From: Dreissena polymorpha
Taxonomy: Eukaryota > Mollusca > Bivalvia > Myida > Dreissenidae
Assembly (NCBI RefSeq): GCF_020536995.1
Contig: NC_068356.1
Coordinates: forward strand, 87,091,941 to 87,155,940
DNA: 64,000 nucleotides
Direction of reading: 5' to 3'
Under the pieces are notes generated by a model. It saw only the letters and a list, made by a program, of their open reading frames with translations, was not told where the DNA came from and searched no databases. Both the position numbers and the translations under genes were made by a program. Below, piece after piece: positions 38,001 to 49,094 of the stretch. The stretch's first letter is position 1, and the number at the start of each line of letters is the position of its first letter.

Positions 38001-38550
38001 CGACAATGCCGGTCTTCAAAACGCAATAAAGTTTTTGAACGAAAAAGATCGAGAAGAATACGGTCACCCATTTTTTATGCGCACAAACGAAACGCCAGAA
38101 TCATTCAACAGTTCCAGACGCCGAAGGAGCGTGGTCTCAACAAAACATAAAACACGAACAAAACGGGCTAAGGACGAAAATAACAATATCAAAGACAGAC
38201 GAGACGCTACTCGTTACGGCAAGCAGCGTCGGCGGTCTTGCAACCGACGTCAGATGTACGTAGATTTCGACGAGATTGGCTGGGCAGGCTGGATAATATC
38301 CCCTAAAGGGTACAACGCATACCATTGCAAGGGACCATGTGAGTTTCCCTTAGGACAGAGCCAGCGTCCAACAAATCATGCGACGGTGCAAAGTATAGTG
38401 CACGCGTTACGTGTTGGCAAGAACGTCAACACGCCGTGTTGCGTTCCGAACAAACTCTATTCCATTAGCTTATTATATTTCGATGACGCTGAAAATGTGA
38501 TCTTAAAACAATACGACGACATGGTTGCGGCTAGTTGTGGGTGCCACTGA
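19737..38550 (+). CDS. admp: TGF-beta family ligand, ADMP-like (BMP group), 5 exons, 471 aa
   Basis: Secreted dimeric ligand, probably an anti-dorsalizing-morphogenetic-protein type BMP acting in dorsoventral patterning. Exons 19737-20055, 33773-33924, 34740-34899, 36667-36831 and 37931-38550 join in phase to 471 residues. A signal-peptide hydrophobic core lies at about 13-30 (VLSLCYLLTVFCL). Residues about 45-325 form the prodomain with N-glycosylation sites (YNAS, YNVS, FNVT). Furin-type sites are RRRR at 328-331 and RTKR at 341-344. The knot domain has seven cysteines at 369, 398, 402, 435, 436, 468 and 470. GWAGWIISPKGYNAYHCKG, TNHATVQSIVHAL and LKQYDDMVAASCGCH read like ADMP rather than BMP2/4 (ending GCGCR) or BMP5-8. 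Ligand family is certain; the ADMP subclass rests on recalled motifs. The 3' exons are duplicated downstream. Confidence 0.92.
20690..20775. repeat. Small imperfect palindrome
   Basis: TTGTGCAAGAAGGTACCATGTG is mirrored by CACATGGTGC..TTTTGCACCAATG around an AT-rich loop. Confidence 0.5.
20893..21147. mobile_element. Double-hairpin MITE, copy 10 (diverged)
   Basis: Ends GAGCATCGTTCTCGGAAAAC and TTTACCCAGAGCGAGGCCC. Both hairpin halves are worn. It lies head to tail with copy 11, 24 bp away. Confidence 0.75.
21171..21433. mobile_element. Double-hairpin MITE, copy 11
   Basis: Ends TGAGTCGCGTTTTGAGAAAA and AGTTTTCTCAGAACACGACT. Both palindromes are present. Confidence 0.9.
22190..22300. mobile_element. 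Half of a CATTTTCGCATGACG-ended MITE
   Basis: GGCATAAGATCCATTTTCG and CATGACGCGGGT match one end of the element at 43148-43354, preceded by CCAGACTGCG as in that element. The other end is missing. Confidence 0.55.
22375..22505. repeat. Degenerate GAT/AAT-rich microsatellite
   Basis: Interrupted runs of ATAATGATAATGG, ATGATGACGATT and GATGATGATCC. Confidence 0.7.
23743..23972. mobile_element. TTAA-ended MITE (TTAACCCATTTATGCC family), copy 3 (most complete)
   Basis: Ends TTAACCCATTTATGCCC and GCATAAATGGGTTAA. The inner hairpin is intact: GATGAGACGCCGCATC meets ATGCGGCGTCTCATC inside a GCAAACAGCG stem. Confidence 0.92.
25243..25759. mobile_element. TTAA-ended inverted-repeat element with an internal tRNA-like sequence
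   Basis: The left end TTAAAGGGATCTTTTCACG and right end GTGAAAAGGCCCCTTTAA mirror each other; imperfect similarity runs about 35 bp inward. No transposase is encoded, so it is non-autonomous. Terminal TTAA would suit a piggyBac-type target site, but this is only suggestive. Confidence 0.8.
25534..25622 (+). pseudogene. tRNA-like sequence inside the TTAA-ended element
   Basis: CTCGGCG and CTCCGAG can pair as a 7-bp acceptor stem with one mismatch. GCTC..GAGC forms a D stem around an A-box-like TAGCTCAGTAGGC, and GGTTCGAAACC is a good B box. The middle is about 15 nt too long and the T stem is imperfect, so a working tRNA is unlikely. Confidence 0.65.
26891..27109. mobile_element. Double-hairpin MITE, copy 12, right hairpin deleted
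   Basis: GGGCCGTGCTCTGTG and CACAGAACACGGCCC ends. The left palindrome is complete. After GGAAAGTGTCGTCCCTGAT the sequence jumps to GCACATGCATTAAACCCC, so the right palindrome is lost. Confidence 0.88.
27400..27590 (+). mobile_element. tRNA-derived SINE, plus orientation
   Basis: GTGTCCGCCTAGCGATCGGG, B box GGGTTCGATCCACGC, GGGAGCGTTCTC, then ACGGACTCGAGAGCG and an A-rich tail TAAAAAAAATAGG. Same family as 16290-16440. Confidence 0.8.
29438..29457. repeat. Poly-C run (about 20 C)
   Basis: Uninterrupted homopolymer; its exact length may be a sequencing estimate. Confidence 0.9.
31487..32131. repeat. 32-bp minisatellite, 20 units
   Basis: Unit AAATAACTGGACATACAATG plus GTGACAATGG and a variable pair. 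The units are near-identical, differing almost only at GGGG/GGTG/GGTA. Because 32 is not a multiple of 3, all three minus frames stay open for about 210-220 codons; no coding role is inferred. Confidence 0.97.
33773..33924 (+). CDS. admp: ADMP-like exon 2 (residues 107-157)
   Basis: 152 nt between CATTTCAG and GTGAGG. Encodes prodomain strands HFFYNVSMHETENLL and ESEFHVFRMSPK. Confidence 0.9.
33925..34739. other. ADMP-like intron 2
   Basis: 815 bp; contains MITE copy 13 and otherwise AT-rich sequence with nothing recognised. Confidence 0.6.
34001..34236. mobile_element. Double-hairpin MITE, copy 13, right hairpin mostly deleted
   Basis: Ends CCTTGTTCTGAGAAAACGGG and TTTGTCAGAACAAGACACA. The left palindrome is good; the right one is reduced to CTGATTGATCTATGAAGAC. 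Confidence 0.85.
34740..34899 (+). CDS. admp: ADMP-like exon 3 (residues 158-211)
   Basis: 160 nt between CCTTTTCAG and GTATGT. Encodes IKVFQVLDPD and GWVIFNVTRSVREWAAG, the conserved W..F-V...V..W propeptide motif. Confidence 0.93.
34914..35430. repeat. CTCGTTNCCACGAG / AAGTCGTTCC repeat patch with inverted flanks
   Basis: A dense run of TAAGTCGTTCCCACGAC, TAGCTAACTCGTTTCCACGA and similar words (35085-35395), bracketed by AACGAGATAGAAAAAGAAG at 34919 and its mirror CTTTTTTTCTATTTCGTTCC near 35290, with another GGGAACGAGATAGAAAAACG at 35390. Lies in ADMP-like intron 3. Confidence 0.7.
36603..36720 (+). repeat. 59-bp tandem duplication of the ADMP exon 4 acceptor
   Basis: GTTTACTGCAGGTGTCC..ATATCTCAGACGC at 36598 repeats as GTTTATTGCAGGTTTCC..ATCTCTCAGACGC at 36657. 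Only the second copy keeps an open frame, since the first has TGA after the third codon. Confidence 0.75.
36667..36831 (+). CDS. admp: ADMP-like exon 4 (residues 211-266)
   Basis: 165 nt between TTATTGCAG and GTAAGT. Encodes FLVISQTLNGNEL and PILVVYTNDGRHR. A decoy acceptor lies 59 bp upstream, and relics of this exon occur at 54230 and 62732. Confidence 0.92.
36832..37930. other. ADMP-like intron 4
   Basis: 1.1 kb without recognised mobile elements. It is closely matched along most of its length by 62897-63747, which shows that a recent duplication included the intron. Confidence 0.75.
37931..38550 (+). CDS. admp: ADMP-like exon 5 (residues 266-471 and stop)
   Basis: 620 nt after TTGCTTTCAG, ending in GCCACTGA. 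Encodes the end of the prodomain, the basic cleavage sites and the whole cystine-knot domain. Confidence 0.96.
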
Positions 38551-38805
38551 TTATTGCTAAACCTGACTTAACTAAAATGTTTCTCTTGCATATATATGTT
38601 CTTTGAAAAAAGCCAGTACATATTTTGTTTGCATCATTGCTAAATCGTAATGTGAAAGCAATGTGTGAAATTGAAATGACCGACAAAGCAGTGGGTTTAT
38701 TTTTCACTAAAATTTTCCCAAAGAACGGTCACGGGTACCTTCCGATTGACAAACGAGTTGGCGACATTGTGAAAATTGGGTGTCATCGATTGGCTCAATG
38801 GCAAA

Positions 38806-38811
38806 AATAAA
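38806..38811 (+). promoter_or_regulatory. Possible polyadenylation signal of the ADMP-like gene
   Basis: First AATAAA after the stop codon, about 256 bp downstream. Position only. Confidence 0.35.
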
Positions 38812-41420
38812 CATGGGTAGATGCGTGACGTAAATTACACTACGAGAGTATGATGTGCAAAGATGTCATTATGTTACGCGTGGTAAATGTTTGAAACAAG
38901 TCTCTGTTTTATGATAGTAATCTCCACAGACAAAAGGTGCTGACAATATAGGCTATCGGAAGCATTGTGTTTAATTTGAAGACGTTGGTAACCTTAACCC
39001 TATTTGAGCAGTTTGGATTGTGTATCTGAGTTAAAACCAATACTGCATTTAAGGTTCTGTATATGCATCTGTAGGATGATAAAGAAACCAACACATGACA
39101 TAGACAACTACTTGAAAGGCCTTCGTATACTAGTATCGTTTGATTATGTTTTTGAATGTAAACATTAGCCCGAGAAGCCAATATATACGACAGGAATCTT
39201 TAAGACAAAAAGAAGGGCAAAATTAATACGTTAAATTTAATTAAAACCCCATTTTTATAAAGATTTGACGTACTCTGCAGATTTTTGAAAATGGTAATAG
39301 GGTATAATATAATATGATAAGTGTGCAACGTTGTTGCTTTAAGCTTATTTGTAAATATGTATGTACTCTATATGTGATGACAGTCAAAAGCGTGCTTATA
39401 TGCTTAATTTTGTGAAAGAAGTGATCAACAACTATAGAAAATAAATTGCAAGTCTTGTTGTACATAGAACCAGTGCTTTGGAAATATTTAGTTTGAATAT
39501 ATCATAAATAATCGTGCACAGTCCTATATAGTACCACAACATACGTATACATTATAATTACATAATCGTCCGTTCCTAAATAAGCCAATGCAATTTCATA
39601 TGGTTTAGCACAGTCGGGTTATGTTAATACAATATGCAAAAGTCAATTGAATCGCCGTGAAAAAGATTACAAAAGGGACTAGTAATGTTTAAATTGTAAC
39701 AAATTGTTGCAAAATTAATCGCTCATGATCGAACATAACAATGACATATTGTATAGTCGATAACCGTATGTCAATTTGATTGACTATATACGTTCTTTTA
39801 TTGGTTTTATGTCGGTTTTTCCCTAAGATGTGATAATTACATATACAATGTTCAATTAAATTTATCTTTCTTCAAGGAAGCTAATATCGTCAAATGAAAA
39901 TGGAAAAAAAATCCAAGTGTTGTCCAACATTCACGAATTTACAAACAAGAGCTAAGCAATTTTATATAGAACTATGATATACTTATTGTGTTATTTATCT
40001 CAAATAAAACACAATTATAGAGCTTTTTGACGCGAAAGTATATCATAATTAACCATATTTCTGGAGCTTTTTTTTATCAACATGCCTATCGAATTTATGC
40101 TGTAAGAATGAAATGCACACAAACACATGCTGGAATGACCGAGTATCCGAGACTTTTGTCTTATGTGGAATCTTGGAGATATAATGTTTTATTCTGTTCA
40201 TTCATATTGTTTTCATGTAATAATACATGAACTGTTTGGTCCATATACCTTAATCTGAAAAGCTTCATATGTAGAATGGTGAATATGTCTCTTTAGAAAC
40301 TCACTGCACACACTGACATATATGTCCTCCTTTGTTTTTGTTATGTAATTGCTCTACATTTCATTTAAATTCTGAACAAAAGTAAAAAGGTTCATGTTGT
40401 AATTTAGCCATGGTTCACATGGTAACTGCTGACGAAAATGTTGTTATATGTGAATAAAGTGACAAATCTTCTCCACGTGTTTTATATTTACTTTTTTAGG
40501 GCATTTTCTCTGAGTATTATCGGACCACCTATCACAGTCCTATTATATATTTTAACATATTGAACGCACGTTACTAATGTGCTGTATTATCTACATTTAA
40601 ACTGAACTAATAAATAATGATGAACAAGTGTATTTTATGTTTATCAAAATAGTACACATTAAAATTACTAAGACTACTTGAGGTGAACACCTACAACACA
40701 CTGTTAACATGATTTGAATGTAGCTAGACACTTTCGTTTTGTGCGTTTCATATGGCGCTAATTATTGTACCTACTAGACGTGACAATTTCTCGTGTACAA
40801 TGAGCATACAACTAATTTCTTGCATAAACAAAATATGCGGTATCCGCAAATGTTCGATCCAAACAAATGCCTTACCGATTTTATGTTGTCACCAATAATC
40901 TAATCGTTGGAATGTTATTATTCTTATACCTGCTGCTACAGATATGTTACCACCTGAATACGATGTCAGTACAAAAACAAAAATCAGACAACAATTTCAG
41001 GTTCTTTTCGGTTAATCTAAATACTCGATCTATCTGATTGTAGATCTTCGCAAAAAGGATATCTATAAAACATAGACATTTTGACACATACGCGTTTGTC
41101 TGTTATCATGCAAATGATTGTGGATGATTAATTTGAAATAGTTAAAAAAGAATCAATTGTGCAATACAAATACATACCTTTATTGTACTATTTGTATTTA
41201 TGTTTTAAGGAAATTAATGTCACACCAGTCTTCATACTACTTCCTTTGTACAATAAGTACATATAGTTACATCAGAAAAAAGACACGCGTACTTCTAAAG
41301 ATTTTGGAAGACCATCAACTGTTTACAGACCACATACATGGAATGAAGCTATTGGGTACACAAGAAGTCCCATTATATCAGAACGATAAATTCTGTGATT
41401 TCAAAATTTATTATCCATAT

Positions 41421-41577
41421 GGGCCGTGCACTGTGAAAAGCGGGTTTAATGAATGTGCTTAAAGTGTTGTCCCAGATTAGCCTGTGCGGTCCACACAGGC
41501 TTATCAGGGACGACACTTTCCACTTTATGGTATTTTTCGTTTACAGAAAATCTCTTCTTTGCAAAAATCCAGTTAAG
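41421..41577. mobile_element. Double-hairpin MITE, copy 14, right part missing
   Basis: GGGCCGTGCACTGTG end and complete left palindrome (AGATTAGCCTGTGCGG.. ACACAGGCTTATCAGGG). The sequence stops being family-like after GCAAAAATCCAGTTAAG. Confidence 0.85.
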
Positions 41578-43147
41578 TTTGGTTAAAATTGGTTACTCTG
41601 AAAAACTTTCAAAGCACACAGGACACTAAACTATATTGAAATAACAATCCATAAAATAAGATCTCAATGGAAGGAAGTCAAATATTACATAATCAGTGAT
41701 TTGTCATCTTTCTTCTATTTATGCTAGAGCTTAAGAGAATCATTCTCTCAACCCATCTTATTCTCCTTTTATAAATCTTTTTTTTCCATTTATATATTTA
41801 TTCGCCAATATGCATTTGTACAGTTAAATACAAACATCGCTGGAATAGTAATAAATTGAATTACAGTACAATCAGTCATGTAACAATAATGTATGCCAAT
41901 TCTATAAAAATACAACACAAAAATACTAATAATTATGAGGGTAAATTAGTATTATTAAGAGATTCGACCAATTCCCACGAACTTTTATAACTATTGGCTA
42001 CATGCGTGTTTTGTATAACTGCAGAGGCTATTTTGCAGCTACTTCGGAGACCATGAATTGTAGGGGTTACCATTCTACGTCTACAGTAATAAATCAAAGC
42101 GATGACGGCACTGAAGATGTTCGCTATTGCATAATTTAACACGCAATTCATTTTTCAAAATCAATCGCAAGTTTGAAATGAACACACGCCATTCAACTTT
42201 ATATTATAAAGTGTGTGTCATAGCGCACGGGTCGAGTTTTGTGTGCACTTTTTATCATCCTTATTATTTCATAGAAATAACTTAGACAACATAAAACCAA
42301 CATGCTTTTTGGACGTTCTGAAAGCATACAAAGTATGATGAAAATGGTAATGAGAACTTAGTATAAAGAAATTTTGCAGTCACCACCATATTAAGGAATA
42401 TTTTTTTCTAATATCAAATAACTATCTCACCAAGAATATAAATTAATAATGAAAGTTCCATGTGCAAAAACTTTTGATTTTTGACACCATATACAAATTC
42501 AAAATATACAATAATCTTCGTATCTTGTATATGGAGGAACAAAAGTATATAAACATTGCTGTTTATGCTTTACTTATTACCCGAGCAGTTCACACGATGT
42601 CAACAACGCTGACATAAACATAGGTATAGAGCACTAATGCGCTTTAAGTCGTAGCTGTTTTACTAAGTTTTCATCTTAGTGACTTTTACATAACGCCAAC
42701 AGACACGCATGAATATTTTCGAATATTTAATAAGCTGATTCGAGATACAACTTCTGAATTTTTGCTACATCACTGCGTATGTGCTCAATTCAAAGGATGT
42801 AGCACTGTTCAGTATAAGGAATTCCGGACTACTCTCTGTATGCTCAAACGGCACAAATTGTGGCCCTGTTACAATTACGCGTTACAATCCATCTCGCAGA
42901 ATTTCACTTTCGCCTCTAAGATAAGAAAACAATTATTAGCGAAATAGTAAAGTGTCACGATAAGAGAAAATCGTTTTATTAGCATACCACAATGTTTGCC
43001 GTGCTTGGTCAGCACGTTTGGAAATCATTCCTTACTGTGTGGATAGGCTGCCATTATTAACAAGTTTGCTATTTTGAATTCAATTTTGTATAAAAAAGTA
43101 TTGCTCTTAAATGTGGCATTTTCAATTCGAAATGAGAGTTGTAATGA

Positions 43148-43354
43148 CCCTCGTCATGCAAAAATGGGTCTTATTCCATATGCGCCCATCATATAAATAG
43201 CCCACTCAGCTATCTCTCCTTCTGGTAAGGAGAAACATAACATATTGAGTGATTTTATAGCGAACAGCATCGCCTATGGCCAGACTGCGCAAAAGCACAT
43301 GTTGGGTTTAACAAACGCTTGCCGAAACGCATAAGACCCATTTTCGCATGACGG
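43148..43354. mobile_element. MITE with CGTCATGCAAAAATGGG ends
   Basis: CGTCATGCAAAAATGGGTCT at the left is mirrored by AGACCCATTTTCGCATGACG at the right (about 26-bp inverted ends); 207 bp in all, non-coding. Confidence 0.85.
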
Positions 43355-44173
43355 CGCTATTGACGTGTGATTCAAATTTGTCGAAAGAAAACTGCGTTTA
43401 AATCAAATATCAACATACGATATATTTCGACAGTAAAGAAAGATACTCATAACAAGGCATATGAGGACACATATGAAGTGCTCTCCCGTAGTATATTTTT
43501 ATCTACTCACACTAATGTGTGGTTTGACAATTCTAACACACATTTCATGCGGTGAATATGCAACTTACAAGTGAAAAAAAACAACACAATAGTTAAACTT
43601 TTGTTTAATTGTATTTATTTATTTAGAAAAGTAAATTGCAAACTTTATTTCAAAGTCAGCGTATACGCCGACTACATTTTTAAAGATATTTATTGTTATA
43701 AATATATTAAATATAATATATTTAGTTGTTTTCGGTTTTAGCGAGTATAAAGCATTTTCGAGGTTGTCTATAGTATGCCTGTTGTAATTAATGAACTCAC
43801 ATCGAACTGTCTATATATTGAGAACTGTGAATATAAACAAGCTAAACCTTCTACTAACCTTCTACTATTGCGTTGCTAGCACCCGTAAATACAAAAGATT
43901 GCCGCTATCTGTTGAGAACCAAAGAATGTTTCCAGAAACAGGTCATTCGTGTTATTATTATAAATTGTTTGTTATATTCGGGTTAAGCGATTATGAAACT
44001 TTTTTTTTGTTTTTGTCTATCGTATCGCTGAAGTTATTGTTGAACTTATGTTCAACGTTTTATAAATTGAGAATATAAATAAGCGTTAACTTTTTCCCGA
44101 ATCTATTTATAGCCTCAATTTACGAATGACCTGTACTACGTCATTGAGGTGTATGTGAGAGCGTAACCTACCG

Positions 44174-45057
44174 TAATAACTCTATGTTTTCGGACACTGT
44201 AAGTTTTCGGACACCCCCTTTTTAAGCAAAAATAATTATTTTTCGGGACTCTTAATTTTCGTCCATAATTAATGTCTTTAAGTTTTCGGACAGTATATTT
44301 TACAGCGCTATTTTACCAAATTTCGATCCTGTTTTCGATATCTAATGACACATCGATCATGGGGTTTTACAACCAGATTAACATCATAAAACATGGCAGG
44401 TGCATGCCTGAGGGCAACGGACCATTACATATGCGTTATTGAGTAAATAACCTTGTAAACCGGTATTAAACAATGGTTTCGCCCGATAGCATAAGCGTTA
44501 TGACAATTACCAGGGGTAGTGCCAATTTACAGTTCCATTTTCTACCGCAATGATACTACCCCATCTCAGTAATATAACTGAGACAAAAACTAAACGCTTC
44601 GAAGTGTGATGCACCCTATTGCAAGTTTTACGAACAATGGAAGGTGTTAGACAACAATCATCGGAAATGAACAAACAAAGAATTCATAGTTTGTTTTTGT
44701 ATTGCGTTAATTACAGGTTCATACTAGCGTGTATCGGTACATCACATGCTCATCTTTGAACTCGTTGGTCAAAGTACAAACTTGTAGTAACTTTCGGTCA
44801 CATAAATGAAGCATTTTAAATAATTTAAAATGCAGTGCAAACATATTTAACTGTAATTTATACTTTGCGGCATGGTATTTTACAAGCGCGTGCTATTACC
44901 GGTAGTCGTTGATACAATTGACGCTATTTTCGGACACTTCAATTTTCGACTCTAAGTTTTCGGACACCTGTATTTTGTTAATATTTTTCGTATCTAAGTT
45001 TTCGGACACGAAAAGAAATATTTATTTTTACGTGTCCGAAAACATAGAGTAATTTTT
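44174..45057. mobile_element. Non-autonomous element with TTTTCGGACAC ends and internal copies
   Basis: The left end AACTCTATGTTTTCGGACAC and right end GTGTCCGAAAACATAGAGT are perfect mirrors over about 18 bp. AAGTTTTCGGACA occurs again just inside each end (44201, 44279, 44970, 44998), with weaker TTTTCG copies between them. No transposase frame was found. Confidence 0.85.
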
Positions 45058-45476
45058 GCGTTGTTATCGCCCGTGGACTTTCCTTTGTTTATCGACAGGC
45101 GCATCTATTAATAGCCTCATATTATTAATGGACTGAACAAAAATACTACGTCATGAAGACGCTGCAGAAAGTGGACTGTTTTATTCATTCATAAACAATC
45201 TCCTCCGCAACACGTACAATACGATCATTGTTTAGTGATTCTTTTCTATAAAATCACCGTTCGAAACTATTCGTTTAACACGATATTAATATCATGTTTC
45301 CATTTGTGAATGAATATAATTGGAGAACTCAAACCTCTTGCATAAATTATACAACTCTTTCACGCGCGGATACGCGTAGTAAGCGGGTATTGGGCTCGTA
45401 GTAGCTAAGGCGTATCGACCTGAATTTTAGACTAACCACCTTAGACGGTCGCTAAGCGACCATCTAATAAAGCGTT

Positions 45477-48400
45477 TTATTTCGAGACATAAAACGTTAT
45501 ACTTTTCAGATTGGTTACCAACTGATCCCAGTATAAATGCTTTACAATCAAAACTAAAATTGTTATCAATGTTTTAAATAGCAGATTGTGATGTAAAAAT
45601 ATTTGTATGACATTACAACTCCAAAATAAATGGACGAGAGTCTCTGTTTCTGTTTTACAGAAAGTACATTTGTCTGAGTCACTTATTTCTATTTTTTAAC
45701 AAATTATTTGTGGCTAGTATGTTGTGAGTCAGTCTCACTTGGAACAATTGGTTGTATGAATCTTTTGTGGTTTTCAATACCCATGCATAAAGACTTCTCC
45801 ATTCTGAGCTTTCAATACTGAAAATGCTGTTCCTTTTTACTTGGCCTGTTGGAATTTCATTGTTGTGTATTAATATGTTATATATAAGTGAGTTATTTTT
45901 GTTGTGCAATAATATAGGCTTAATATATCCCGGGGTGATTGTGAAACAATAATCATTATTCATTGTTAAGATTTTATCAAGTTTAAGCAATCCTAAGTAT
46001 TTTTAATCGCTTGTAGTATTCCTTCAAATTGTAGGAAGTTCACACTAGCGCCTAGTTTTTGTTCAAATTCCGTTCTAGTTAAAATGTTCCATTTTAATTC
46101 GTGATATCTATAACAAATCGTATTCCTTTATTATACCAACTAGGAACATAAAAATGTCCGTGTCCAATTGAAAACTTATGGTTAAAGTATAATGGAAGTT
46201 CTTGAAATTTCGTGATATTGTCTATTGGAAAATGTTCGATAAAATCTGCAAAAGATTCTAATACGTCTTTCCAAAAAGGATTACACATCTGCCTTACACA
46301 TAACTCAATATAACTTTTTCCGAAGTTAACTATTTTTTATAATACAAGTATATTTTTTAAGTGCAAATCCATAGCGTGTACTACTTTAACATGTAATAAG
46401 TCTGTTTAACCATATAATTTTTTACTTTTTAACATACGAAAACACATCAATCATTTTTAAACCTCCATTGTCATAATCTTTAATTAAGTACTTTACGTTT
46501 TATTCCTGGCTGACCTTGCCAAACAAATTCGTAAAACATGCTATTTATTTTATTTAATATTTGTTGATTTGGGGTTGGTAATGTAGAAAATAACTTTGTT
46601 AGCAGCGGTAATAAAAGAGATTTGACAACTGTTATTCTACCAATTGGCTTTAGTGCTCTTCTATTCCATAATTTGATACAATTTTGCAATGCTTTGTATT
46701 TTATCATTAAAATTTAATGACACCATTTTTTTCAAGTCAATATGAAACTGTATGCCAAGTAGTTTAAAATTATTGTTTCCCCAATCCAACTTCCATTTCG
46801 TTTTTATCGAACGGGTGCTATATTTTAAGGAACCTATCCAAATAACATGGGTTTTCTCGAAATTAATTTTTAAACCTGAAAATTGAGAGAAGTGATAAAG
46901 GACATCGAGGGTTTTATTAACTGTGTCCTCACTTCCATCTAGCAGTAGTGTTGTATCATCTGCAAATTGTGAAATGTTATATTCTATGCCATTGATACAA
47001 ATACCTTTGATATTCCTGTTATTTCTTATTTAAATTGATAAAATTTTAGCACATAAAATAAATAATTATGGACTTATGGGATCCCCCTGTCTACAGCCAC
47101 GACCTATGTTAAAGAATTCGGAAAGAAAACCATTCAACTGCACAGCAGTAGAAGAATTATATTAAACAGTGATATCCATTTAATGAAACTGGGACCAAAC
47201 TTAAACAAAATTAGCGTTTTAAAAATAAAATCAAAAGATAGAGAATCAAATGCTTTTTCAAAGTCTATCATCATTAATAGTCCAGGTATTTTATGTTTTT
47301 CAGTCAAATTCATAATATCATATACGAGGCGAATGTTTTCTCCTATAAATCTACCATTAACAAACCCTGTTTGATCTTTGTTTATCAGATGATCTAAAAA
47401 TATCTTTAGTCTGGCAGCAATAGTACCAGAGGCTAATTTATAAACAATATTTAACAAAGTGATTGGTCTCCAATTTTTTAAAAACTATTTTGGTCTGTTT
47501 TCGTTTGGCATACACGTGCTAATTCCTTGCTTTTGTGTAATAGACAGTTATCCTTTTGTAAACGAAAAGTTCAAGGCTCTTTCTACAAAATGACCCAGTT
47601 TCCCCTAAAAACTTTGAAAAAAATAGAAGCAAATCCATCAGAACCGGGACTTTTGTCATTTTTCATATTTTTTAATGTGTAAGAAACCTCTGGAAATAAT
47701 AGAAGACCTTCAAAAGATAACGATTTTTCAGGACTAAACGTATTAGTATTAGCATTCTCTAAAAAGCTTTGAATGTCAATATCTTTTATTTCTGCTGCAT
47801 CAGTGTATAAGTTCTTATAAAATAATTCTGCTTCTTTTAAATTTTTTGATTGTTCATATATAATATTGCCATCACGCGTTTCTAAGAATGGTATTGTTTT
47901 GTTAGTATAATTGTACTTTTCTAAATTGGAAAAAAATGTTGGTTTTTCTCCATTTTCTATCCATTCAGCTCTTGAACGAATTACATTTACTTTAGTTTTG
48001 TCTTCTCTTATTAATTGTAGTTCATTTTGGAGATTTATCAATAACATTTCATTATCCTGATTCAAATTATTTTCAATAACTTCAATTTGTTTCATTAACT
48101 CCTGTTCTCTATTAATTTGGCATTTCTTTTTATGAGATGAATATGAAATTGTAGAGCCTCTGATTTTCATCAAAAGTGTTTCTAACAAAAGCTGATCGTT
48201 AATTTGAAATTCTGTATTAGCATTACAGACTGATGAAATATTTTCGAAATTATACACTGGTAAAGCATATTGTATTTTAATTTGATCTATTTTATCATTT
48301 ATGTAAGTAAGATAGTCTTTGTCTAAAAGAAGAGAGTTGTTAAATTTCCAAAGCCCTTTACCATGTGGAATATTTTCAAAGTCCAAAGCTAAATTGATAA

Positions 48401-49094
48401 CTGAATGGTCAGAACGATAACTAATTCCAATTTTACAATCTCTGATATGGGGTAAGAAATCATGTGTAACCAAAAAAAATCAAGCCTTTCCTGTTGCAAA
48501 GGATTCGCTCTACACCAGGAGAATTGCTTGCGTTCCCCATGTATTTTTCTAAACGGATCATGTAATTTTTTATCAGTGATAAAGTTTATGAACGTGTTTC
48601 TTGCTTCGTCATTATTATTATTTGATTTGTAATTACAATAATCAAGATTTGTATTTAACACTAAATTGAAATCACCACACCATATAAATGATGGTTCCCA
48701 ATATTTTCAATAAGAGAAAATATGTTTTGATGGAAAGCGGGGCAATCATTATTTGGTCCATACACATTTATAAGAGTAAACTGTTTCCCATGTAAATAAA
48801 GGTTTAAGATAATATAGTTACCATTCTCATCTGAAAAAAATTGGTTGACCTTCACATCTTATCCTTTTGAAATTAGAATCCCAACCCCTCGCGAGTTAGA
48901 TTTCGAAAAACTGAAAAAGGCTTCTGCATTCCACATTGAATATAAATGTTTCTCCATGTCTGATGTGAAGTGCCAAACTTGTAAACAAAATATATATGCA
49001 TTCGTTTCTTTCAATTTTTTTTAAAAACATCGGATCTTTTCTGGTGGTCATGTAAGCCTCTGCAATTATATGAGATAATGTTTAAATTATTCAT
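45477..49094 (-). mobile_element. Broken LINE of the L1/Tx1 type (ORF2 region), 3.6 kb
   Basis: Non-LTR retrotransposon on the minus strand, nearly full ORF2 length. It starts MNNLNIISYNCRGL at 49094 (endonuclease), continues with FTLINVYGPNND (48661-48855) and FSWCRANPLQQERLDFFWL (48389-48661), then the linker and start of the reverse transcriptase (47583-48473, SPGSDGFASIFFK). The polymerase core is NKDQTGFVNGRFIGENIRLVYD and LMMIDFEKAFDSL (47134-47457), without a visible intact FADD block. A WNRRALKPIGRITVVKSLLLP segment (46480-46707) and a C-terminal CTFCKTETETLVHLFWSC zinc-knuckle-like motif near 45620-45660 follow. At least six frame changes or stops, including TAA after ILISKG in the endonuclease, make it dead. 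It lies in block A only. Confidence 0.88.

Larger units (their letters stand above)
38551..45476. other. Region downstream of the ADMP-like gene
   Basis: AT-rich. It contains MITE copy 14 (41421-41577), a CATTTTCGCATGACG-ended MITE (43148-43354) and a TTTTCGGACAC element (44174-45057). No gene was recognised; the 61-codon frame at 38625-38810 matches nothing known and may be 3' UTR. Confidence 0.55.

Noticed and set aside
38625-38810. 61-codon frame after the ADMP-like gene
   Set aside because: No recognisable domain; position fits 3' UTR.
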